NCBI GenBank assembly: GCA_027021605.1
Contig: JALUUA010000138.1
Location: forward strand, 1-11,366
Source: Candidatus Bipolaricaulota bacterium
GTDB lineage: Bacteria > Bipolaricaulota > Bipolaricaulia > RBG-16-55-9
Direction: 5' to 3'
Length of the DNA: 11,366 nt
Shown here one piece after another: positions 1 through 7,290 of this stretch. Both the position numbers and the translations under genes were made by a program. The first letter of the stretch is position 1; every line of letters begins with the position of its first letter. Below the pieces are notes generated by a model, which saw nothing but the letters and a program-made list of their open reading frames with translations, did not search any database and was not told the DNA's origin.

Positions 1-5
1 ACGAG

Positions 6-242
6 ATGATCGTGATCGTCCCCCGGGAGGAGGAGCTTCGCAACTTACGGCAGATCTGGATCGCGACGTGTCCCCTCACCCACGAGACCCGGCCGGAGAT
101 CCTCCAAGGGGTCGAACTCATCCAGCAGATGCTCGAGGAGCGGGCGCAGGGGTTGATTCGAGCCCTGAGCGTCCGCGACGACGCGCTGCCGGGGTACTTC
201 GCCTCCCTCTTCGAGAAGCGCGGCTGGCTGCGCTGCTCGTAG
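6..242 (+). CDS. Unrecognised small protein or C-terminal end of a longer gene
   Basis: The frame encodes 78 residues from the ATG at 6 to a TAG at 240-242. It is also open upstream (codon GAG at 3-5) to the window edge, so it may be the tail of a longer protein. Too little sequence precedes the ATG to judge a ribosome binding site. The protein is mostly charged and probably helical (EEELRNLRQIW, then ELIQQMLEERAQGLIRAL), with no membrane segment or signal peptide. I do not recognise the family. Its position 22 bp before an exporter gene, and its helical character, would be compatible with the end of a regulator. That is speculation. The stop is followed closely by the exporter start, so the two are probably co-transcribed. 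Confidence 0.45.
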   Translation: MIVIVPREEELRNLRQIWIATCPLTHETRPEILQGVELIQQMLEERAQGLIRALSVRDDALPGYFASLFEKRGWLRCS

Positions 243-264
243 CGCGCCGGCCCGCCGCTGCGCC

Positions 265-2643
265 ATGCACCGCCTCATCCGCGGGCTGATCCTCTGGGTG
301 GAAGCGCATCCCGGGCTCACCCTCCTGGGCGTCGGGGCTCTCTCGGCGTTCTTCCTGGGGGTTCTCCTCACGAAGGGCCTCACCTTCGAGACGGACTTCA
401 AGAAGTTCCTCCCCGAGGACGATCCCGCGGTCCGGCGCCTCAACGAGGCCGAAGCGACCTTCGGCTCCCAGGACCTCTTCTTGATCGCCCTGGAAGCCCC
501 CGAGGGGGAGACGATCTTCCGGCCCGAGACCCTTAAGAAATTCAAGGAGCTGGAGGAGAGGCTCGCGGAGATCGTCGGGGTGGACGAGGTGCGCGGCCCG
601 GCCACCGCCTACGTGATCTACGGCACCCCCGACTCCGTGGTCGTCGAGCGGGCGATGAAGCGGATCCCCCAAACCCCCGAGGAGGTGGAGCAATACCGGC
701 AAAGGGTGATGGGGGACCGCACGATCCGCGGCTGGCTCCTCAGCGAGGACGGGCGGGCCGGGGCCATCTCCGTCCAACTGGAGGTCTGGGCCGACGCCCC
801 CACCGTGGTCGCCCAGATCGAGGAGCTCATCCGCCCCTACCGCGGCCCGGAGAGGATCTACCTGGTGGGCGAGCCCGTCTTGCGGAGCGCCACGGCCCTC
901 AGCATGATGCGGGACCTGCGCGTGCTCACCCCCTTCGTCGTGCTGGTGATGGTCCTGGTGTTGTGGCTGAGCTTCCGCAGCGTCCGGGGCGTGGTCCTCC
1001 CCGTCTCGGTGGTGCTGGTGAGCACCCTCTGGACCGTGGGCTCGATGGCCCTCTTCGGGGTCCCCATGACCCCGTTTGCCGTGGTGCTCCCCGTGATGCT
1101 CATCGCCATCGGCGCGGCGGACGGGATTCACATCCTGAACAAATACTACGAGGAGGCCGCCGAGCGCTCCGACTCCGACGACTCCCCCGCGACGCGCCGG
1201 GCCGTCGTCCGGGCCACCCTGGAGGAGATGGCCGTCCCCGTCATCCTCACGTCTCTCACGACGGCGGCGGGGTTCTTGGCGCTGATGGCCTCGTTCCTGT
1301 GGCCCCAGCGCCAGTTCGGGGTCTTCACCGCCCTGGGGATCTTGTACGCCATGGTGCTCTCACTCACACTTCTTCCGGCGCTGCTCGCGCGCCTGCCGCT
1401 CCCTCCACTCCGGCGCGAGGACTACTTCGAGCGCAGCCTTCTCGCGAAGGGGCTCTCGGGGTGGGGCCGGGCGGTGGCCCGCCGCCCCACGGTCACGCTG
1501 CTGATCTCCGGGGCGGTCCTCGTGGGGTTCGCCGTGGGGATCCCCCGGCTGGAGGTCGAGACCCGGGCCGACGAGTTCCTGGGCCAGCAGCATCCCGTGG
1601 TGCAGGCGATGTACGCCATCGAGCGCCACTTCGGCGGGGCCTACCACCTGGCCATCGAGATCGACACGGGTCGCCGAGACGGCCTCAAGGACCCCGCGGT
1701 CCTCCAGAAGATCGCGGCGCTCGACGACTGGCTCGAGGCCCGACCCGAGATCGGGCGGGTCGCCTCCATCGCGGACGTGGTGCGCCAGCTCCACTGGGTG
1801 CTGCGCGGCTCCGACGACCGCTATTACGCCGTCCCCGAGGACCCGCGCCTGGCCGCCCAGCTCTTCATCTTGTACGGGGGCAAGCCGGGCCCGCTCTTTC
1901 TGGGCGACTTCAGCAAGGGCGAGGTCCTGGCGCGGCGGGTCAACATCGGGAGCACACGCATGGCCCGGCTCGTCCGCGAGGTCCAAGAATATCTGGACCA
2001 AAACTTCAACGGCCCCGGGGAGCCCAAGGCCCGCCTGGTGGGCCCCACCCAGGCGTACGTGGCCCTCTTGGCCCGCATCATCCACAGCCAGATCACGAGC
2101 CTCTCGGCCAGCTTCGTGGCCGCTGGGGTGATCGTGACCTTGCTCATGGGCTCCGCGATCGCGGGCCTGCTCAGCCTCCTCCCCCTGGTCCTCACGATCC
2201 TCATCGAGTTCGGGGTGATGGCCTACGCGGGCCTGCCCTTGGATATGGGCACGATCATGCTGGGCTCGATCGCCATCGGGGTCGGGATCGACTACGCCAT
2301 TCACTTCTTGCATCGATTCCGCCTGGAGAGCCAACGGGGCGCGGGCGCCGCGGCGGCGTTCCCGAGCACCCTGCGCACGGCGGGCCGCGGGATCGCCTAC
2401 AACGCGATCTCCCTCATGCTGGGCTTTGCCGTGCTGCTGGCCAGCTCGTTCCAGAGCCTGGTGACGTTCGGGCTGTTGTTGGTCCTCACGATGCTCATCA
2501 GCAGCTTAAGCAGCTTTACCGTCATCCCGGCGATCCTGCTGCTCCGCCAACCCGCGTTTCTCCTAAGACCGAGCCCGATCTGGGAGCCCCCGGCCCAGGC
2601 CCCGACCCAGGCCCAGGAGACGGCAACGACAAACCCGAAATAA
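265..2643 (+). CDS. RND superfamily exporter (MMPL-type, COG1033-like)
   Basis: A 792-residue inner-membrane protein of the RND/MMPL type, expected to use the proton gradient to extrude or move lipid-like cargo. It shows the family's internal duplication. Each half has one membrane helix (about residues 18-35 and 408-428), a large extracytoplasmic domain, then a cluster of about five helices. The conserved acidic motif on the intramembrane helix appears in both halves as GAADGIH (283-289) and GVGIDYAIH (672-680). Asp286 and Asp676 are the likely proton-relay residues. Length fits the two-repeat COG1033 proteins. The start at 265 gives a typical short cytoplasmic N-terminus before the first helix, although no clear Shine-Dalgarno is visible. 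The Pro/Gln/Thr-rich C-terminus (APTQAQETATTNPK) looks like a disordered cytoplasmic tail. The LolA-like gene 37 bp downstream is a known genomic partner. The cargo cannot be read from the sequence. Confidence 0.9.
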   Translation: MHRLIRGLILWVEAHPGLTLLGVGALSAFFLGVLLTKGLTFETDFKKFLPEDDPAVRRLNEAEATFGSQDLFLIALEAPEGETIFRPETLKKFKELEERLAEIVGVDEVRGPATAYVIYGTPDSVVVERAMKRIPQTPEEVEQYRQRVMGDRTIRGWLLSEDGRAGAISVQLEVWADAPTVVAQIEELIRPYRGPERIYLVGEPVLRSATALSMMRDLRVLTPFVVLVMVLVLWLSFRSVRGVVLPVSVVLVSTLWTVGSMALFGVPMTPFAVVLPVMLIAIGAADGIHILNKYYEEAAERSDSDDSPATRRAVVRATLEEMAVPVILTSLTTAAGFLALMASFLWPQRQFGVFTALGILYAMVLSLTLLPALLARLPLPPLRREDYFERSLLAKGLSGWGRAVARRPTVTLLISGAVLVGFAVGIPRLEVETRADEFLGQQHPVVQAMYAIERHFGGAYHLAIEIDTGRRDGLKDPAVLQKIAALDDWLEARPEIGRVASIADVVRQLHWVLRGSDDRYYAVPEDPRLAAQLFILYGGKPGPLFLGDFSKGEVLARRVNIGSTRMARLVREVQEYLDQNFNGPGEPKARLVGPTQAYVALLARIIHSQITSLSASFVAAGVIVTLLMGSAIAGLLSLLPLVLTILIEFGVMAYAGLPLDMGTIMLGSIAIGVGIDYAIHFLHRFRLESQRGAGAAAAFPSTLRTAGRGIAYNAISLMLGFAVLLASSFQSLVTFGLLLVLTMLISSLSSFTVIPAILLLRQPAFLLRPSPIWEPPAQAPTQAQETATTNPK

Positions 2644-2680
2644 CCGCTACAATAACGAAACGACAGGAGGGTGAACGACG

Positions 2681-3592
2681 ATGATCCAAAACGCCAGGAA
2701 GATCTCACGGATCCTGCTGCTGACCGCGGTCGCATTCGGATTGGGAGCGCTCACGGGTGCGGGAGCGGGTGCGGGTGTGGGCGTCGCCCAAGACGGCCCT
2801 CCCACGGGCGACGAGATCCTCGAGAGGGCCGCCGAGGAGAGCTCCTTCGTCCCCGAGGGGAGCCGGATCTCGATCATCGAATTTGACATTCTCTTCCCCG
2901 ACGGGACGACCCAGACCCGCACGTTCGCGTTCTTCGGCAAGCGGGATGATACGGGCGAAAAGCTCCTCATCTACTTCTTGGAGCCCGAGCTGGAGTGCGG
3001 GACGATCTTCTTAAGCTTTGACCCCGCGGACCCCAACGAGGAGACGCGCCTGTGGCTCTTCCTCTCCGGGCTCGGCCAGGTCAAGGAGCTCGTCTCCGAG
3101 GAGGACCGGGACGCGAGCTTCGCCGGGAGCAACCTCCAGAACGACCAAGTCGGGGGCGGCTTCGATCTCAGCCAAGACTACACGGGCGAGCTTCTGGGCG
3201 AGGAGCCCCTCAGGGTCACGTGGCTCGGCGAGGAGACGGAGCGCGTGGCCTATAAGGTGGCCCTCACGCAGCGGCCCGAGGTGGAGGTGGACTTCCCCAC
3301 GGGCACCGTCTGGGTGGACAAGGCGGAGTTCCTGACGCTCAAGGGCGAGTTCAACAACGAAGCCGGGCAGCTCGAGCAGAGGATCACCCTCGACGCGTTC
3401 GTGGAGTTCGCGGGCGATCTCGTCCCCGACCTCATCGTGGTCGAGAACGTGCTCGATGGCAGCAAGACGACCGTGCGGACCCGGGAGCGCCGCGTGGTCG
3501 AGCCGGAGCTGCCCGACTCCATCTTCGAGCCCGAGAACCTCAAGGACTTCAACCCCGAGGACTTCGGGGTCGACTCGCCCTGCGTGCCGTAG
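2681..3592 (+). CDS. Secreted LolA-like protein (outer membrane lipoprotein-sorting family, TP0789-like)
   Basis: A 303-residue exported protein. Residues 1-36 form a signal peptide: a basic start (MIQNARKISR), a hydrophobic core, a Gly/Ala-rich stretch GAGAGAGVGVA and a probable cut near AQ-DG. The mature part is beta-rich. Its WLFLSGLGQVKELVSEEDRDASFAGSNL region matches the pattern of the 'outer membrane lipoprotein-sorting protein' family (COG2834, TP0789-like LolA fold). In that family the phrase 'sFmGSDf' is typical. Such proteins are often encoded beside RND/MMPL exporters, as here, and are thought to accept a lipid or lipoprotein from the pump. The ATG at 2681 is supported by AGGAGG at 2665-2670. 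The GTG at 2671 is in another frame. There is no lipobox cysteine. The only late cysteines are Cys107 and the near-terminal one in SPCVP. Family assignment is from pattern memory, so the exact role is inferred. Confidence 0.8.
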   Translation: MIQNARKISRILLLTAVAFGLGALTGAGAGAGVGVAQDGPPTGDEILERAAEESSFVPEGSRISIIEFDILFPDGTTQTRTFAFFGKRDDTGEKLLIYFLEPELECGTIFLSFDPADPNEETRLWLFLSGLGQVKELVSEEDRDASFAGSNLQNDQVGGGFDLSQDYTGELLGEEPLRVTWLGEETERVAYKVALTQRPEVEVDFPTGTVWVDKAEFLTLKGEFNNEAGQLEQRITLDAFVEFAGDLVPDLIVVENVLDGSKTTVRTRERRVVEPELPDSIFEPENLKDFNPEDFGVDSPCVP

Positions 3593-3605
3593 CGCATCGC
3601 AGCGC

Positions 3606-3645
3606 CGACGTTAAGACTACATAAGACTACAAGGGCGACGCTAAG
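3606..3645 (+). repeat. Short direct repeats in the argF leader
   Basis: A 10-bp unit, TAAGACTACA, occurs twice head to tail (3612-3621 and 3622-3631). It is flanked by a second imperfect pair, CGACGTTAAG (3606-3615) and CGACGCTAAG (3636-3645, which runs into the AGGAGG ribosome binding site). The arrangement looks like small replication-slippage duplications in the 67-bp gap. I see no convincing promoter or ARG-box palindrome here, so argF may be read through from upstream. Confidence 0.5.
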
Positions 3646-3659
3646 GAGGGAGACATCTC

Positions 3660-4568
3660 GTGAACAAGCGCGACTTCGTCTCGTTGGCCGACTACGCGCG
3701 GGAGGAGGTCTGGGAGCTGCTGCAGACGGCCAAGCAGCTCAAGATCGCCCACAGGGCGGGTCAGGAGCAGCCCGTCTTGCGCAATAAGACGCTGGCGATG
3801 ATCTTCCAGAAGCCCTCGCTGCGCACCCGGGTCTCCTTCGAGGTGGGGATGACCCAGCTGGGGGGCCACGCCGTTTACCTCGCCCCGAGCGACATCCAGC
3901 TCGGGAAGCGCGAGACGACCGAGGACATCGCCAAGGTCTTGTCGCGCTACTGCGACGGGATCATGGCCCGGGTCTTCGGCCACGAGATCGTCGAGGAGCT
4001 GGCCCGCCACGCCTCCGTGCCCGTGATCAACGGGCTCTCCGACCGGGAGCACCCCTGCCAGATCTTGGGCGATCTCCTCACGGTCTGGGAGCACAAGGGG
4101 CGCCTGGAGGGCCTCAAGCTGGCCTGGGTGGGCGACGGGAACAACGTCTGCCACTCGTGGCTCCAGGCCGCGCCCAAACTGGGGATGGCGATGAGCGTGG
4201 CCACCCCGGAGGGCTTCGAGCCCCTCCCCGAGATCGTCGAGTACGCCCGGAAGTTCGGGCCCGTGGAGCTCACCCACGACCCCGTCGAGGCCGTCCGGGG
4301 CGCCGATGTCGTGTACACGGACGTCTGGGCCTCGATGGGGCAGGAGGCCGAGGCGGAGCAGCGCCGCCGCGTGTTCAAGCCGTTCCGGGTAAACCAAGAG
4401 CTCATCAAGCACGCCGAGCCCGACGCGATCGTGATGCACTGCCTGCCGGCCCACTACGACGAGGAGATTCAATACGAGGTGGCCCACGGGCCGCAGGGCG
4501 TGATCTTTGACCAAGCGGAGAACCGCCTCCACGCCCAGAAGGCGATCCTCGTGCTGCTGATGCGCTGA
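3660..4568 (+). CDS. argF: Ornithine carbamoyltransferase
   Basis: A cytoplasmic enzyme of arginine biosynthesis that transfers the carbamoyl group of carbamoyl phosphate to ornithine, giving citrulline. The 302-residue length is standard. Carbamoyl-phosphate motif SLRTR sits at residues 53-57 (the S-x-R-T-R loop). HPCQ is at 131-134, the ornithine-binding SMG loop at 225-227 (WASMGQE), and HCLPAH with the active-site cysteine at 260-265. The DGNN segment (159-162) also fits. These separate it from aspartate carbamoyltransferase. The start is GTG at 3660, with AGGAGG at 3644-3649 ten bases upstream; beginning there gives the expected N-terminus MNKRDFVSL. The THEP1 gene follows after 7 bp, so the two are probably one transcript. 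No other arginine gene is in the window. A catabolic role cannot be excluded, but the stand-alone context favours biosynthesis. Confidence 0.95.
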   Translation: MNKRDFVSLADYAREEVWELLQTAKQLKIAHRAGQEQPVLRNKTLAMIFQKPSLRTRVSFEVGMTQLGGHAVYLAPSDIQLGKRETTEDIAKVLSRYCDGIMARVFGHEIVEELARHASVPVINGLSDREHPCQILGDLLTVWEHKGRLEGLKLAWVGDGNNVCHSWLQAAPKLGMAMSVATPEGFEPLPEIVEYARKFGPVELTHDPVEAVRGADVVYTDVWASMGQEAEAEQRRRVFKPFRVNQELIKHAEPDAIVMHCLPAHYDEEIQYEVAHGPQGVIFDQAENRLHAQKAILVLLMR

Positions 4569-4575
4569 CGCTCCC

Positions 4576-5109
4576 ATGGCGGAGAAGCTCGCGGTCACGG
4601 GTCCGCCGGGCTCGGGGAAGACGACCCTCTGCGGGCGCCTGGTCGAGGCCCTGCGATCCCGATACCGCGTGGGCGGGATCCTCACGCGCGAGCTGCGCGA
4701 CCCCCAGGGAAAGCGCGTCGGCTTCGAGGTCGAGGACCTCGCCACGGGGGAAAAGGGGCTTCTCGCCCACGTCTCCCAGGGGCGGGGCCCGCGGGTGGGG
4801 AGGTACCGCGTGAACGTTCGGGATGTCGAGCGGGTGGCCGTCCCCGCGGTCCTGCGGGCCGTCGAGGGGGCGGATCTCGTGATCATCGACGAGGTCGCGC
4901 CGATGGAGCTCTCCAGCGCAAAATTTATCGCAGCCGTCGAGCGGGCCCTCGGGAGCGAAAAACCCGCGGTGATCACGTTCCAGCAGCGCTCGCGCCATCC
5001 CCTGGTGGAGCGCCTCCGGCGGGAGTGCGCGGTCTACGAGATCACCCCCGGCAATCGGGATAGGATCTATGCCCACATTTTAGACGTTCTCCTGCGCCGG
5101 CCGGACTAG
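4576..5109 (+). CDS. THEP1-family nucleoside-triphosphatase
   Basis: A 177-residue P-loop NTPase. The Walker A motif GPPGSGKT lies at residues 9-16. The Walker B segment LVIIDEVAPMEL lies at about 101-112, where the family usually has DEIG-MEL. Length and layout match the THEP1 proteins known from Aquifex, Thermotoga and archaea, which hydrolyse nucleoside triphosphates slowly with broad base preference. Their cellular role is unsettled, and a nucleotide kinase activity has been suggested from the fold. The ATG at 4576 is 7 bp after the argF stop and lacks a good Shine-Dalgarno, so translation is probably coupled to argF. There is no signal peptide or membrane segment. The family is sure; the substrate and the reason for pairing with argF are unknown. 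Confidence 0.88.
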   Translation: MAEKLAVTGPPGSGKTTLCGRLVEALRSRYRVGGILTRELRDPQGKRVGFEVEDLATGEKGLLAHVSQGRGPRVGRYRVNVRDVERVAVPAVLRAVEGADLVIIDEVAPMELSSAKFIAAVERALGSEKPAVITFQQRSRHPLVERLRRECAVYEITPGNRDRIYAHILDVLLRRPD

Positions 5110-5118
5110 CCCCTATCA

Positions 5119-5133
5119 CGGGCGTTTCGCCCG
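5119..5133 (+). other. Small GC-rich hairpin after the THEP1 gene
   Basis: CGGGCG-TTT-CGCCCG gives a 6-bp stem with a 3-base loop, ten bases after the THEP1 stop. It has no T-tract on either strand, so I do not call it an intrinsic terminator. It could still slow polymerase or mark the end of the argF unit. It lies just before the promoter of the next gene. Confidence 0.35.
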
Positions 5134-5151
5134 GGCGGCCGGGGGCGGAAT

Positions 5152-5180
5152 TTGACCCTTTGGACCTCAGGAAGTACACT
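5152..5180 (+). promoter_or_regulatory. Sigma-70-type promoter of the M3 peptidase gene
   Basis: TTGACC (5152-5157) and TACACT (5175-5180) are separated by exactly 17 bp, each one or two bases from consensus. The predicted start is near 5187, giving a leader of about 43 bases before the ATG at 5230. This makes the peptidase its own transcription unit. Confidence 0.65.
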
Positions 5181-5229
5181 TTTCGCCACCCGGTTACCCG
5201 GGGTAGCCACGACCAAAGGAGGATTTCGG

Positions 5230-6954
5230 ATGGTCCTAGACCTGTCCAAGTTGCCGAAGGATTTCCCGCGACGGTTTGTCCCCGAGCAGGCCCGGCTGGC
5301 CGAGTGGGAGGAGATCGAGCCCCTCTTCGACGAGCTGGAACGCCGCGCCTCCCAGACCGACAGCCCCGAGGCGCTGGAGGAATGGCTCCTCGACCGCTCG
5401 GAGCTCACGGCCGCCGTCCACGAGGAGGGCTCCGTGCGCTACATCCGCATGACCTGCCAGACGGACAACCCCGACTACGAGAAAGCCTATCTCTACTTCG
5501 TCGAGGAGATCGAGCCCCGGCTCAAGCCCCGCTTCCACAAGCTGAACGAGCTTTATCTCAAGAGCCCCGCCCGCTCCCGACTCCCCCGGGAGCGCTACGA
5601 GGTGCTGGACCGCAAGACCGAGAACGCCGTGGCCCTCTTCCGCGAGGAGAACGTCCCCCTCGAGACGGAGGAGGAGAAGCTGGGGCAGCGATACCAGAAG
5701 CTCACGGGCGCGATGACCGTGGAGTACGACGGCAAGGAGCAGACCCTCCAGCAGATGGCCCGCTACCTCGAGGAGCCCGACCGCGGGGTGCGCCGGGAGG
5801 CGTGGGAGCTGGTGGCCGAGCGCCGCCTCAAGGACCGCGAGGCGATCGACGAGATCTACGACGAGCTGTTGGCCCTTCGCCAGAGGATCGCGCAGAACGC
5901 CGGGTTCGCCGACTACCGGGAGTACGCCTTCCGCAAGCGGGAGCGCTTCGACTACACGCCCGAGGATTGCGCCCGCTACCACGAGGCCGTCGAGCGCTAT
6001 GTCGTCCCCCTCTACCGGGAGCTGCAGCGCCAGAGGCAGCGCGAGATGGGCCTCTCCGAGCTTCGCCCCTGGGACCTTAACGTAGATCCGCAGGGCCGTC
6101 CGCCGCTTCGGCCCTTCGAGACGGCCCAGGAGCTGATCGACGGCTGCCGGGAGATCTTCACCCGGGTGGACCCGGAGCTGGGCCAAAAGTTCGCCCGGAT
6201 GGCCGAATTGGGGCTTTTAGATTTAGAGAGCCGCAAGGGGAAGGCCCCGGGCGGGTACCAGGCCACCCTGGAGGAGCACCGGCTGCCGTTCATCTTCATG
6301 AACGCCGTGGGGCGGGACGGGGACGTCCGGACCCTGCTCCACGAGGGCGGGCACGCCTTCCACTCGTTTGCCGCGCGCGAGGAGCCGTTGGTGACGTACC
6401 GCCACGCGCCCCTCGAGTTCGCGGAAGTCGCCTCCATGGGCATGGAGCTTCTGAGCGCTCCCCATTTGGAGGTCTTCTACGCCCCGGAGGAGGCGGAGCG
6501 CTCCCGCCGGGAGCACCTCGAGGGGATTGTGGGCATTCTCTGCTGGATCGCCACCATCGACGCCTTCCAGCACTGGATCTACACCCACCCCGGCCACACC
6601 CGCCAAGAGCGCGAGGAGAAGTGGCTCGAGCTGCGGAGGCGCTTCGGCGGGATCGAGAGCTGGGACGGCTACGAGGACGCGCTGCGGTCGCTGTGGCACC
6701 GCCAGCTCCATCTGTTCCTGGTGCCCTTCTACTACATCGAGTACGGGATCGCCCAGCTGGGGGCGTTGGGGATCTGGCTGCGCTCCCAGAAGGACTATGA
6801 GGGCGCGGTGGCGGCCTACAAGCGGGCCCTGGCGTTGGGGGGATCGAAGCCCCTGCCGCAGCTCTTCGAGGCCGCGGGGCTCCCGTTCGACTTCGGGGAG
6901 CGGGCCGTCGCCCAGGCCGCTTCCGGACTCAAGACGGCCTTGGAGATCCCTTAG
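5230..6954 (+). CDS. M3-family oligoendopeptidase (PepF-like zinc metallopeptidase)
   Basis: A 574-residue cytoplasmic zinc peptidase of family M3B, expected to trim short peptides during protein turnover. The zinc motif HEGGHAFH begins at residue 371 (ligands His371 and His375, catalytic Glu372). About 28 residues later, EFAEVASMGMELL supplies the third ligand, most likely Glu399. The all-helical, charged N-terminal half, the absence of a signal peptide and the length fit the shorter M3 oligoendopeptidases rather than the roughly 600-residue classical PepF. The reading frame is open from 5152, but the ATG at 5230 is chosen: AAAGGAGG (5215-5222) precedes it by 7 bases, and the upstream part overlaps the promoter. 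The gene is monocistronic by context. Its last codons and stop are partly repeated just downstream (see the 6946-6967 repeat). Confidence 0.93.
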   Translation: MVLDLSKLPKDFPRRFVPEQARLAEWEEIEPLFDELERRASQTDSPEALEEWLLDRSELTAAVHEEGSVRYIRMTCQTDNPDYEKAYLYFVEEIEPRLKPRFHKLNELYLKSPARSRLPRERYEVLDRKTENAVALFREENVPLETEEEKLGQRYQKLTGAMTVEYDGKEQTLQQMARYLEEPDRGVRREAWELVAERRLKDREAIDEIYDELLALRQRIAQNAGFADYREYAFRKRERFDYTPEDCARYHEAVERYVVPLYRELQRQRQREMGLSELRPWDLNVDPQGRPPLRPFETAQELIDGCREIFTRVDPELGQKFARMAELGLLDLESRKGKAPGGYQATLEEHRLPFIFMNAVGRDGDVRTLLHEGGHAFHSFAAREEPLVTYRHAPLEFAEVASMGMELLSAPHLEVFYAPEEAERSRREHLEGIVGILCWIATIDAFQHWIYTHPGHTRQEREEKWLELRRRFGGIESWDGYEDALRSLWHRQLHLFLVPFYYIEYGIAQLGALGIWLRSQKDYEGAVAAYKRALALGGSKPLPQLFEAAGLPFDFGERAVAQAASGLKTALEIP

Positions 6955-6967
6955 GAGAATCCCTTAG
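6946..6967 (+). repeat. Direct repeat over the peptidase stop codon
   Basis: ATCCCTTAG occurs at 6946-6954, where it encodes the last residues and the stop, and again at 6959-6967, 13 bases on. The second copy is in a different frame relative to the gene, so it has no coding effect. It looks like a short slippage duplication. Confidence 0.45.
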
Positions 6968-6985
6968 AGGGGCGACGGGAGGTGA

Positions 6986-7025
6986 GCGGGCGGCTTCCGG
7001 GAGGTGGGAGGCGGAAGCCGCCCGC
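6986..7025. repeat. Perfect 14-bp inverted repeat (long hairpin)
   Basis: GCGGGCGGCTTCCG (6986-6999) is the exact reverse complement of 7012-7025. The 12-base loop between them is purine-rich on the + strand (GGAGGTGGGAGG). It starts 31 bases after the peptidase stop. There is no T-run after either arm, so if it stops transcription it is not a classic intrinsic terminator. It may instead be the 3' end of a minus-strand RNA or a stabilising mRNA end. Confidence 0.6.
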
Positions 7026-7031
7026 CGAAGA

Positions 7032-7083
7032 CCTCGGGGAAAAACCTCTGCCCGCGGCCGCGGGCGGGGAAAAACCCCCGAGG
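7032..7083. repeat. Nested palindromic block with 12-bp direct repeats
   Basis: An outer inverted repeat CCTCGGGG (7032-7039) / CCCCGAGG (7076-7083) encloses a perfect 16-bp palindrome GCCCGCGGCCGCGGGC (7050-7065). Between the arms lie two copies of CGGGGAAAAACC (7035-7046 and 7065-7076). On the minus strand the A5 tracts become T5 tracts, one of them five bases after the central palindrome, so a weak terminator in that direction is possible. Confidence 0.55.
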
Positions 7084-7161
7084 CGGTAGGGAGGTCGGTT
7101 CGACTTCGTAGCACCGTGCCCCGGTGCATCTCAACCTGCTGCCCGGCACCGCGTCCGCGCC

Positions 7162-7170
7162 ATTATACCA
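7162..7170 (-). promoter_or_regulatory. Extended -10 promoter element, minus strand
   Basis: Read on the minus strand the site is TGGTATAAT: a perfect TATAAT with the TG-N extension. No good -35 exists at 16-18 bp; TTAACG occurs at a 20-bp spacing. Extended -10 promoters can work without a -35. A perfect TATAAT is rare in DNA this GC-rich, which adds weight. Confidence 0.4.
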
Positions 7171-7232
7171 ACGGAGCGTTAGCGGAACGTTAAAGCGGGG
7201 GTCCATCGGGGAAGGGCCGCGCCCCGAGGCGA

Positions 7233-7261
7233 TTGCCCCGGCCAGAGCGGCGCGCTATTCT
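7233..7261 (+). promoter_or_regulatory. Promoter of the thiolase-pheA unit
   Basis: TTGCCC (7233-7238) and TATTCT (7256-7261) are 17 bp apart. The predicted start is near 7268, leaving a short leader of about 23 bases containing the ribosome binding site GAAGGAG (7276-7282). The match is moderate but spacing and position are right. Confidence 0.55.
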
Positions 7262-7290
7262 ATCGGGGAACGATCGAAGGAGTGATGCGA

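Larger units (their letters stand above)
6986..7156 (-). ncRNA. Possible structured minus-strand RNA (unassigned)
   Basis: An extended -10 promoter on the minus strand would begin a transcript near 7155, running through at least four potential stems: 7127-7111 (GCACCG / CGGTGC, 5-base loop), 7106-7092, the nested block 7083-7032 and the 14-bp hairpin 7025-6986. There is no minus-strand gene to serve as the downstream target, so a riboswitch leader is unlikely. I compared the sequence by eye with SRP RNA, tmRNA, RNase P RNA and common riboswitches and saw no match. A 6S-like RNA cannot be judged without folding. This is a hypothesis from promoter plus hairpins only. Confidence 0.25.
6955..7290. 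other. 336-bp non-coding gap with several inverted repeats
   Basis: No convincing gene is present on either strand; an 80-codon minus-strand frame here (6964-7206) lacks family features and overlaps the palindromes. In order the gap holds: a 14-bp inverted repeat (6986-6999 with 7012-7025), a nested palindromic block (7032-7083), two smaller hairpins (about 7092-7106 and 7111-7127), an extended -10 element on the minus strand (7162-7170), and the thiolase promoter (7233-7261). Such a density of hairpins between two housekeeping genes suggests a structured RNA, a composite transcription end, or remnants of palindromic repeats. Confidence 0.6.

Noticed and set aside
2671..2680. GTG start just after AGGAGG before the LolA-like gene
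   Set aside because: It touches the ribosome binding site and opens a different, low-complexity frame. The ATG at 2681 gives a proper signal peptide.
963..2684. 573-codon + strand frame inside the RND exporter gene
   Set aside because: The product is repetitive Arg/Gly/Pro sequence without domains, while the overlapping exporter frame has clear membrane helices and motifs.
5119..5133. Intrinsic terminator after the THEP1 gene
   Set aside because: The hairpin is clear but no T-tract follows on either strand, so it is listed only as a hairpin.
5152..5229. Upstream in-frame start for the M3 peptidase
   Set aside because: It would place the start inside the -35 box and lacks a ribosome binding site. 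The ATG at 5230 has AAAGGAGG at a good distance.
7032..7083. CRISPR-like repeat pair
   Set aside because: Only two 12-bp copies exist, within one palindromic block, with no array and no cas genes nearby.
7092..7112. GGTTCGA resembling a tRNA T-loop
   Set aside because: The flanking five-base arms do not pair as a T-stem, and no acceptor, D or anticodon arm can be drawn around it.
6964..7206. 80-codon minus-strand frame in the large intergenic gap
   Set aside because: It runs through the palindromes, has no convincing ribosome binding site and shows no recognisable domain.
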